Positions 17,258 through 22,640 of a stretch of 22,640 nt of DNA are shown here, piece after piece (the first letter of the stretch is position 1; every line of letters begins with the position of its first letter). The notes beneath the pieces were generated by a model. That model did no database searches, was not told the DNA's origin, and saw only the letters and a program-made list of their open reading frames with translations. This stretch comes from Acidobacteriota bacterium (lineage in GTDB: Bacteria > Acidobacteriota > Terriglobia > Terriglobales > Acidobacteriaceae): assembly GCA_021778815.1 (NCBI GenBank), contig JAJYBW010000008.1:1-22640 (forward strand), given 5' to 3'. A program made the translations under genes and the position numbers.

Positions 17258-17458
17258 GTGGTCTTTCTCGATATGCACATGCAGGGCGCGATTGCAGCCG
17301 CGGTGGGGACTGGAGCCTCGTTAAGTCAGGTGATCGCGGGCGCGATTGTGCATCACGCCGGCTTCCTGTTTCTCACAGCCATCGCGTCGGCGGTGTTGAT
17401 GCTGTTCTATCGATGGATGCCAGAAACGCTGCATCTCCGAATGGAGCACGAATCATGA
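17258..17458 (+). pseudogene. 3' remnant of an MFS transporter gene
   Basis: The 66-codon frame encodes GAIAAAVGTGASLSQVIAG, IVHHAGFLFLTAIAS and a closing YRWMPETLHLR. This is the recognisable last two-helix segment of a major facilitator superfamily transporter. The rest of the roughly 400-residue protein is missing. The few residues normally found between the two helices also look deleted (HHAG runs directly into FLFL). The GTG at 17258 is only the longest possible start and has no ribosome binding site; the frame opens after a stop at 17225-17227. The whole stretch 17120-17649 holds no intact gene: three inverted repeats (17128-17201), this remnant, and about 190 nt (17459-17649) in which I see nothing apart from the next gene's Shine-Dalgarno. 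Confidence 0.7.
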
Positions 17459-17649
17459 TCGCGCCGAATTGTTCGTTCGCGATGCAGCGGAGCGGTTTTC
17501 GTTGTCGCCATAATGCTGCAACAAGCAGGGCCAAGGTGAGCACGAGTCTCAGGCGATGCTCATCTTGAATGATGTAGGCGCACATTGAAAACCGCTCGAA
17601 GATTTTTGTTTTCGCCGATTGCAAGGTTCATTTACGCTGGGAGGCATCC

Positions 17650-19572
17650 ATGCGTCGACATCTTATTGTGCTGTTCTTGATGTTTGCCACTGTCGTAGCC
17701 TCGGCTGCTCCCGCTGCGGACCGATGGACTGAGATACGCAGTCCACATTTCATCGTGCTAACGAATTCGAATGAGAAAAACGGTCGCCGCATTGCAAATC
17801 AACTGGAGCAGATGCGTTCCGTTTTCCAAAAGATTTTTCCGACAATGGCCAGCGATGACGATGCACCCATGACTGTGTTTGCGCTGAAGGACAAAAAGAG
17901 CTTCCAGGCGCTGGAGCCGGAGGACTACCTGGCGAAAGGGCAACTCGAGCTGGCAGGTTATTTCATGCGGTCAGAGGAGAGTAACTACATTCTTCTTCGC
18001 CTCGATGCCCAGGGCGAACACCCCTTCGCAATTGTGTACCACGAGTACACGCATTACATGTTGCGCAAGGTGGAGGACTGGTTGCCGGTGTGGCTGGACG
18101 AAGGAATGGCAGAGTTCTACCAGAACACCGACATCGACGGCAAAGATGTTCGGCTGGGTCAGCCGAGTGCCGCGAATATCAATCTGCTCCGCGACAATCG
18201 CCTGATTCCTATTACAACCTTGTTGCAAATCGATCATTCCTCGCCCTATTACCACGAGCAGCAGAAGGGCAATATTTTCTATGCCGAATCCTGGGCGCTG
18301 ACGCATTATCTGCTGATCAAAGATAGCCAGAACAAAACCCATCGCCTGGAAGACTATGCGAGTTTGATGATGCAAGGGCAGGATTCGATCACGGCCGCCC
18401 AATCCACGTTTGGCGATCTGACGAAGTTGGATCAGGCACTCGAAGCCTATGTGCACCAGCTGAATTTCATGCTGTACAAGACGAACTATGTTCCGACCGT
18501 CAACGAATCTTCGTTTCAGGCGAAGCCGCTCGATGATACGGATGTAGACGCAATTCGTGCCGATGTGCTGGCGCTTTCCGGTCGTACAGAGGAAGCGAGA
18601 GCGCTGCTGGCCAGTGTGTTGCCGCTGGATCCGAAGAATGCCAGGGCCTACGAGACCATGGGTTTCATTGAGCTTCGAGCCGGTCAGTCTTCTGCCGCAC
18701 AGAAGTGGTTCGGCGAAGCCGTAGAGCTGAAATCCACTAGCTATCTGGCCTATTACTACTACGGGCTTTTGCGGACGCGAAACGGGGATGCCGGGGATGG
18801 CGCCGCCGTAAGCGCCAGCCTGAATCAGTCGATCGCGCTGAATCCGAATTTTGCTCCAGTCTACGATGCGCTGGCCACGTTCTATTCGGGCAGGGAAGGA
18901 AAGCTGGATGAGGCCTACATTCAGGAACTGAGGGCCTGCGCCATAGATCCCGGGAACGTCAATTATCGTTTGAATGCGGCGTCAATTCTTGCCAACCAAC
19001 ATAAGTTTCCAAGCGCATTATCCGTATTGAATGCGGCCGCGCACATGGCGAAGTCGACCATCGACAAGGAGAATGTGCAATTCCGGATTCGACAGACGAA
19101 TGACTATCAAGCTTCTGTCGAAAGACAGCAGACGGAAGGCACCACTGTCGCCTCGCAAGGAATCTCGGGTGCGCCAGGAACCTTTACCTCAAAAGGAAGC
19201 GGTAGCGCACAGGAAACTACTGCTGGGCGGATGGTCGGCAACAGGGTAATTGCCATTCGCGAGGCGTCCACGACTCCGCGGTATACAACGGAGCCGCCCA
19301 CCGGCGTCAAGCACATCGTGCGAGGCGTTGTTCGCAGCGTGCAGTGCTATTACCCGTCGGTGATGACGCTCAGCATAGTCGAGGGAGGAAAGACGATTTC
19401 TCTCTACAGCAACAATTATCTGCACATTGAGTTTTCCGCTGCCAATTTCACACCGCAAGGCATCATGAACCCCTGTACCACGATTGAGGGAATAAAAGCC
19501 CGCGTCCAATATGCCGAGGTGTCGGATAAATCGATTGCCGGTCAGATTCTCTCCGTCGAACTGACGAAGTAG
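17650..19572 (+). CDS. Exported HExxH metallopeptidase-like TPR protein
   Basis: A 640-residue extracytoplasmic protein with a signal peptide (hydrophobic LIVLFLMFATVVASA, cleavage near residue 20-23). Residues about 25-280 form a gluzincin-like (peptidase MA/DUF1570-type) domain. The zinc motif is HEYTH (131-135), followed by WLDEGMAEFYQ with E151 as likely third ligand, and E132 is the likely catalytic base. Residues about 290-470 hold TPR-like repeats (ALLASVLPLDPKNARAYETM, AVELKSTSYLAYYYYGLL, SIALNPNFAPVYDALATFY). A Ser/Thr/Gly/Gln-rich linker (about 480-540) leads to a beta-rich C-terminal domain (about 545-640) that I cannot assign. Substrate and partners are unknown. ATG 17650 has a strong GGGAGG Shine-Dalgarno 5 nt upstream. 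The beta-barrel gene follows 41 nt later. Confidence 0.85.
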   Translation: MRRHLIVLFLMFATVVASAAPAADRWTEIRSPHFIVLTNSNEKNGRRIANQLEQMRSVFQKIFPTMASDDDAPMTVFALKDKKSFQALEPEDYLAKGQLELAGYFMRSEESNYILLRLDAQGEHPFAIVYHEYTHYMLRKVEDWLPVWLDEGMAEFYQNTDIDGKDVRLGQPSAANINLLRDNRLIPITTLLQIDHSSPYYHEQQKGNIFYAESWALTHYLLIKDSQNKTHRLEDYASLMMQGQDSITAAQSTFGDLTKLDQALEAYVHQLNFMLYKTNYVPTVNESSFQAKPLDDTDVDAIRADVLALSGRTEEARALLASVLPLDPKNARAYETMGFIELRAGQSSAAQKWFGEAVELKSTSYLAYYYYGLLRTRNGDAGDGAAVSASLNQSIALNPNFAPVYDALATFYSGREGKLDEAYIQELRACAIDPGNVNYRLNAASILANQHKFPSALSVLNAAAHMAKSTIDKENVQFRIRQTNDYQASVERQQTEGTTVASQGISGAPGTFTSKGSGSAQETTAGRMVGNRVIAIREASTTPRYTTEPPTGVKHIVRGVVRSVQCYYPSVMTLSIVEGGKTISLYSNNYLHIEFSAANFTPQGIMNPCTTIEGIKARVQYAEVSDKSIAGQILSVELTK

Positions 19573-19613
19573 CCGGCCTGTTCCGCGAAGGGGATTGGGG
19601 GCGCGCCAGCCCA

Positions 19614-20402
19614 ATGAATCGTTTCTGCCATTTGGCGATTCTGCTTGCTATGAATGACAATATGGGAATGGTTTCTAAACATTTGCTGCGGCGAGCTTCC
19701 AGGGCCGCGCTGTACTGTGCAGCCGGATTTTTCTTTGTCGCTTCGTCATCCTTTGGTCAGAAGACGCTGGTTGAAAAGACTGACGCGATCGTAAAAAACA
19801 CGGACGTCAACGTCAATATTTTCGGAACCTTTCCTTCCACGGCTACCGGCAATGCTGCGGTCGACCCAGTGTCCGGCGTAGTGCCGGCGGGTGCCACGTC
19901 GTTGAAACAATCCGCCGACTCAGCCCCCGGGTTCAGAATTGGCGCTCGCCATGTCTTCAGCCCGATTTTCGGTATCGAGATGAACTTCGGCTATAACCCC
20001 GCGACGCAATACTTCACAGGCGGTACATATGTCCAGAATGGCGTGGTGTATTCGCACGCCAAGTCTTTCACCATCGACTACGTTGCGACCATGCCTCATC
20101 TCTATCACGGGTTTCAGCCTTTTTTTCTGGCTGGCGCTGGTTTGATTTCGTATAACATCTCGAGTTACATTGCAGCGCCGCCGGGCCAACCGGCACTTCC
20201 GGTCAAGCCCATTAAGGTTCCCACCTTCGAATATGGTGCTGGAGCTGACTATCATCCGACCATGTTCCCAAATTTCATGTCCATCCGGCTGCAATACCGC
20301 GGACTGGTGGGCCATGCGCCAGGCTATAAAAATCCGCTGCTTGCCACCAACAGCCTGATCAACATAGCCGAGCCCCAGGTCGGCTTCGTGTTCAAGTTCT
20401 AG
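19614..20402 (+). CDS. Predicted outer-membrane beta-barrel protein
   Basis: Up to 262 residues. A signal peptide is clear from internal Met 19 (ATG 19668): basic KHLLRRASR, then ALYCAAGFFFVASSSFG, with cleavage near Gly-Gln. The mature part alternates polar and aromatic residues in strand-like segments (FRIGARHVFSPIFGIEMNFG, FTIDYVATMPHLYH, FQPFFLAGAGLISYN, FEYGAGADYHP, MSIRLQYRGLVG). It ends in VGFVFKF, the terminal phenylalanine typical of BAM-inserted proteins. It resembles small OmpA/OmpW-like barrels but is not recognised as a named family. The start is uncertain: 19614, 19650 and 19668 all lack a good Shine-Dalgarno, and the first ATG is partly inside an inverted repeat (ATTGGG 19594-19599, CCCAAT 19610-19615). 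It may share a transcript with the metallopeptidase upstream and DUF2127 downstream (57 nt). Confidence 0.75.
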   Translation: MNRFCHLAILLAMNDNMGMVSKHLLRRASRAALYCAAGFFFVASSSFGQKTLVEKTDAIVKNTDVNVNIFGTFPSTATGNAAVDPVSGVVPAGATSLKQSADSAPGFRIGARHVFSPIFGIEMNFGYNPATQYFTGGTYVQNGVVYSHAKSFTIDYVATMPHLYHGFQPFFLAGAGLISYNISSYIAAPPGQPALPVKPIKVPTFEYGAGADYHPTMFPNFMSIRLQYRGLVGHAPGYKNPLLATNSLINIAEPQVGFVFKF

Positions 20403-20444
20403 AAGCTTGTTATCCCAAACCTTCAGCGCTGGCTGCTACCCGAC

Positions 20445-20462
20445 AAGGAGACCGTCGGAGTG
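20445..20462 (+). promoter_or_regulatory. Ribosome binding site for the DUF2127 gene GTG start
   Basis: AAGGAG (20445-20450) lies 9 nt before GTG 20460, supporting the non-ATG start. Confidence 0.65.
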
Positions 20463-20966
20463 ACAACTGCGCTGCAAGTGCGAAATGCCAATCCTCCCCG
20501 ACATCATCGCTGGCTGGAGTTCATTGGCGTGCTGAAGCTGATTAAGGGCGCGTTTTTCGTGGCCCTCGGCTTTGGCTTGCTGCGCATGTTGCACCACGAT
20601 CTGTACCTGTTCGCGCTGCAGGCAGTTGAGGCTCTCCACTTGGACCCGGACAGGCAGGCCATCGCAACCCTGCTCGACAAGGTCACGCTGTTGAATGACC
20701 ATCGCTTGAAACAGTTGAGTGCAGTGGTTTTCATTTACGCAGGACTCGATTTCATCGAGGGCACCGGATTGGTGCTGGAGAAGCGCTGGGCCGAGTACTT
20801 TACCCTGATCCTGACAGTAGCGTTGCTGCCGTTGGAAGCGATCAAGCTGATTCACCATCCGAACCATTGGACCGTGGTGCTTCTGCTTGCGAATATTCTC
20901 ATAGCCATCTACCTGGCATGGTTGGTGCTGCCGAAGAGACAAGAAGACGGACAGGCTCCGATTTAG
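20460..20966 (+). CDS. DUF2127 membrane protein
   Basis: A 168-residue protein of the DUF2127 family (function unknown) with about four membrane helices: LEFIGVLKLIKGAFFVALGFG, LSAVVFIYAGLDFIEGTGLV, YFTLILTVALLPLEAIKLI and WTVVLLLANILIAIYLAWLV. The family-typical pieces are the 'LIKG' in helix 1, the acidic YAGLDFIEG turn and the 'LPLEAIKLIHHPN' segment. The length fits the family. GTG 20460 has a good AAGGAG. It follows the beta-barrel gene by 57 nt on the same strand and may be co-transcribed, but no functional link is evident. Confidence 0.85.
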   Translation: MTTALQVRNANPPRHHRWLEFIGVLKLIKGAFFVALGFGLLRMLHHDLYLFALQAVEALHLDPDRQAIATLLDKVTLLNDHRLKQLSAVVFIYAGLDFIEGTGLVLEKRWAEYFTLILTVALLPLEAIKLIHHPNHWTVVLLLANILIAIYLAWLVLPKRQEDGQAPI

Positions 20967-20997
20967 AAGCGCACCGATTTCTATTGCACGCTGGGTT

Positions 20998-21560
20998 GTG
21001 TTGATGTCCATAAGGTTCAACCAGCCGATGCTGTGGCTGGCTGTTCTGGGCCTGACACTGGCAGCGGCTCCTTGCAACGCGCAGACAGACGCGCAAGTGC
21101 TGGCAAAGTCGGTGTTTTCGTACCATTTCCACACCGCTCCGCTCCGCTGGCTCCAATCTATCTTTCGGAGTATTAGATTTCGGTTAAGCCGGATCGCTCG
21201 GTTCGGCTATGGCAGCGCTTCGGCCCCATTAACTCTGCGGCTCCCGGCGGTTCGGCGGCTGGGATCACCCATACATTCCAACTCAATCAACCGCAGTATT
21301 GCGAAATGATCGCAACGTTGGATAAGGCGGCCGTGCTGACGGGGACCTGGACTCCGACTGCAACTTTGATTGGCGCCAGCCAGCAAACGGTGGTCGTCCG
21401 TGAGCCTTCCGGGAAGACAGTCAGTATCTCCTCCGCACTGGACCTGGAAGCCAGAGCACGGTGCCGACGGGTTGTAGACGCGATGCGGGCGACGGTCCCA
21501 CAGGCTGCATCGCTGGCGAAGGACCGCGACCAGAAGACCTACCAAAGCAGCGCGCGTTGA
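20998..21560 (+). pseudogene. Disrupted gene for a small exported protein
   Basis: From GTG 20998 or ATG 21004 a clear signal peptide is encoded (MLWLAVLGLTLAAAPCNAQ), followed by TDAQVLAKSV. After about 21117 this frame becomes an Arg/Ser-rich, unnatural-looking sequence that ends at 21309. Another frame instead reads like a normal protein with G/C-ending codons from about 21177 to TGA 21560 (for example GITHTFQLNQPQYCEMIATL and TWTPTATLIGAS). It has no start codon before ATG 21306 and an in-frame TAG at 21174-21176. The simplest reading is one gene of about 185 codons broken by a frameshift near 21110-21150 and a stop. An alternative is two tiny genes overlapping by ATGA at 21306-21309. No family is recognised. 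Confidence 0.5.
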
Positions 21561-21775
21561 GAGAGATTCTCTCCTTGGCACACAGAATTCGTTCCTGATT
21601 CACCACTCTGGTCCACCTCCCAGCCAGCCTGCATGAGTGCAGTGCAAGCATCATCGCGACCCTGGAATCTGTCTCGCCAACACCATCCGTTGGGCCCAAT
21701 CCCACCGACAGCCACAGTTTCCGGAGTTTTCCACCGCTGCCCACAGAGAAAGTTTTTCGTGAACGCAATTTTTTG

Positions 21776-21804
21776 TTGGACAAGCGACGGGATTGCGATA
21801 CAGT
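21776..21804 (+). promoter_or_regulatory. Putative sigma-70-type promoter of mraZ-rsmH
   Basis: TTGGAC (21776-21781) and TACAGT (21799-21804) are separated by 17 nt. The match to consensus is moderate (4 of 6 at the -10). The start would fall near 21811, inside the repeat array that follows, as expected if MraZ represses its own promoter. Confidence 0.45.
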
Positions 21805-21830
21805 TGTGGACGAAAGTGGTCTAAAGTGGT
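21801..21830 (+). promoter_or_regulatory. MraZ-box-like operator: three GTGG repeats with 10-bp period
   Basis: Three consecutive 10-mers (CAGTTGTGGA, CGAAAGTGGT, CTAAAGTGGT) put GTGG at 21806, 21816 and 21826. MraZ regulators are known to bind short G-rich repeats one helical turn apart in the mraZ leader: TGGGN with 5-nt spacers in E. coli, AAAGTG-type in Mollicutes. The position just after the -10 element and about 95 nt before mraZ fits autorepression. A further GTGG at 21867 is out of phase. Confidence 0.65.
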
Positions 21831-21924
21831 TGAGTGAAACTGAAACCAACGCGACTCTGGAACGAAGTGGAGCCAGCTTGGTAGTTTTCTCAATTTTTGA
21901 CGGAAGACGGAAGAGGCACATGGC

Positions 21925-22365
21925 ATGTTTCGCGGCAACCATCCAACCCGGGTCGATGAAAAGGGACGGCTGAAAGTGCCTGCGGAATTCAAGCGCGAGA
22001 TTGAGGAACGGTACGGAACGAAGTTTTACATCACCAGCGAGAACGGAAAAACGGCCAAGGTGTACCCGATGGAGGAGTGGGAAAAGATCGAACAGAAATT
22101 GCTGAATATGCCCAATTCCAATCCGTCGAAGAAAAGACTCTTGACGGCAACCAGTTTCTACGGCCAGAACGCGGAGATGGATTCCCAGGGCCGAGTACTC
22201 CTCCCCCAGATGTTGCGGGAAAAGGCGCAAGTGATCGGAGATGTGGCAGTTTTCGGAATGCTGACGTTTCTTGAAGTGACGAACATGGATGCGATTCGCC
22301 AGGAGATGGATGCGAATCCTCTGACGGATGCGGATGCTGATGTTTTAGGCGCCTACGGGCTGTAG
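21925..22365 (+). CDS. mraZ: Transcriptional regulator MraZ
   Basis: Ring-forming DNA-binding protein and first gene of the division and cell-wall (dcw) cluster, whose promoter it normally represses. The 146 residues hold two SpoVT-AbrB-like halves: DEKGRLKVPAEF at 11-22 and MDSQGRVLLPQMLRE at 85-99, the MraZ duplicated motif. The length is near the family norm of about 145-150. ATG 21925 has GAGG (21913-21916) 8 nt upstream; an ATG at 21921 is out of frame. The C-terminal tail is unusually Asp/Ala-rich (NPLTDADADVLG). rsmH starts 2 nt after the stop codon, so translation is probably coupled. Confidence 0.97.
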   Translation: MFRGNHPTRVDEKGRLKVPAEFKREIEERYGTKFYITSENGKTAKVYPMEEWEKIEQKLLNMPNSNPSKKRLLTATSFYGQNAEMDSQGRVLLPQMLREKAQVIGDVAVFGMLTFLEVTNMDAIRQEMDANPLTDADADVLGAYGL

Positions 22366-22367
22366 TG

Positions 22368-22640
22368 ATGGAAGAAAACGCTCCTCAGGGAGCGCACGGT
22401 CGGAGCAAGCGACATGTGCCGGTTCTTTTAGAAGAAGCAATCGAATTTTTACGAATCCTGCCGGGCGGCACCTACATGGATGCAACGCTCGGCCTGGGCG
22501 GGCACAGTACAGCAATTGCCCGCCGGTTGGGTCCGGAAGGTCACCTGATCGCATTTGATCGCGATCCGGAGGCCATTGAAAGCGCAGCGGTACGGTTTGT
22601 GGCATTGCGGGCGGAGCTGAAAGAACAGATGCCCCGCATC
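22368..22640 (+). CDS. rsmH: 16S rRNA (cytosine-1402-N4)-methyltransferase, 5' part
   Basis: SAM-dependent methyltransferase that modifies C1402 in the ribosomal P-site region of 16S rRNA. Only the first 91 codons are inside the window; the frame is open to the edge. Residues 16-23 read HVPVLLEE, the typical RsmH opening. DATLGLGGHS (38-47) is the SAM-binding loop (usual form DGT.G.GGHS), and FDRDP (63-67) is the acidic ribose-binding strand. It begins at ATG 22368, 2 nt after the mraZ stop. An in-frame GTG at 22365 overlaps that stop and is a possible alternative. The mraZ-rsmH order is the conserved start of the dcw cluster, so ftsL/ftsI/mur genes are expected to the right. Confidence 0.96.
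   Translation, partial: MEENAPQGAHGRSKRHVPVLLEEAIEFLRILPGGTYMDATLGLGGHSTAIARRLGPEGHLIAFDRDPEAIESAAVRFVALRAELKEQMPRI

Larger units (their letters stand above)
21561..21924. other. Gene-free region upstream of mraZ
   Basis: These 364 nt between the broken gene and mraZ show no credible coding frame. The right half carries the mraZ promoter and its 10-bp repeat operator (listed separately) and a leader of roughly 110 nt. In the left half I see nothing apart from a short GAGAGA/TCTCTC hairpin at 21559-21573 without a T-tract. Confidence 0.6.

Noticed and set aside
17373..17624. 83-codon minus-strand frame after the MFS remnant
   Set aside because: It overlaps the remnant, has no clear ribosome binding site, and only a short hydrophobic patch that gives no family.
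19594..19615. ATTGGG/CCCAAT hairpin between metallopeptidase and beta-barrel genes as a terminator
   Set aside because: No T-run follows, and the right arm overlaps a possible start codon; too weak to call.
21559..21573. GAGAGA/TCTCTC hairpin after the broken gene
   Set aside because: AT/GC-balanced 6-bp stem without a following T-tract, and it overlaps the stop codon; not a convincing terminator.
21721..21760. Possible DnaA boxes in the region before mraZ (TTTTCCACC, GCCCACAGAG)
   Set aside because: None matches TTATCCACA closely, and no AT-rich unwinding region or dnaA/dnaN genes are present.
21421..22230. 269-codon minus-strand frame across the mraZ promoter and gene
   Set aside because: It runs antisense through mraZ and its control region; the translation is low-quality and Arg/Ser-rich.

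Overview
The window looks like chromosomal DNA of a Gram-negative soil bacterium, most likely an acidobacterium (Terriglobia-like). That is an inference from gene content and gene style: moderately high GC, many exported proteins, a PDZ/multi-TM/GAF/PP2C phosphatase, a GH127 enzyme with a Tat signal, a DXS of the 'GDAAFTNG' type, and mraZ-rsmH opening a division cluster. No rRNA, tRNA, CRISPR array or intact mobile element was seen.

Layout. (1) 1-2630: a terminator, then ftsK on the minus strand. (2) 2810-9025, plus strand: a DUF421/YetF-like membrane protein, an exported YncE-like beta-propeller, acetyl-CoA synthetase (acs), and a Tat-exported GH127-type beta-L-arabinofuranosidase. The last three are closely spaced and may be co-transcribed. 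(3) 9038-13744, minus strand: a large sensor-like PP2C phosphatase followed 9 nt later by an exported alpha/beta hydrolase of the acetyl-xylan-esterase type. The hydrolase converges on the GH127 gene with 12 nt between stop codons. (4) 13880-17119, plus strand: an acyltransferase-3 membrane protein and dxs. (5) 17120-17649: a gene-poor stretch with overlapping inverted repeats and the decayed 3' end of an MFS transporter gene. (6) 17650-20966: an exported HExxH metallopeptidase/TPR protein, a predicted outer-membrane beta-barrel protein and a DUF2127 membrane protein. (7) 20998-21560: remains of an exported-protein gene, split by a frameshift and a stop. (8) 21561-22640: the mraZ promoter with a three-copy 10-bp repeat operator, mraZ, and the 5' part of rsmH, which runs off the window.

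How the genes may work together. The esterase-like hydrolase, GH127 enzyme and acs suggest (inference only) use of acetylated, arabinose-decorated plant polysaccharide, with acs recapturing released acetate. ftsK, mraZ and rsmH belong to division and envelope growth, and dxs feeds isoprenoid synthesis.

No clearly new multi-gene system was found. The items most worth checking are the inverted repeats beside the MFS remnant, the metallopeptidase with an unassigned C-terminal domain, the MraZ-box operator, and the possible acetyl-arabinoside locus.
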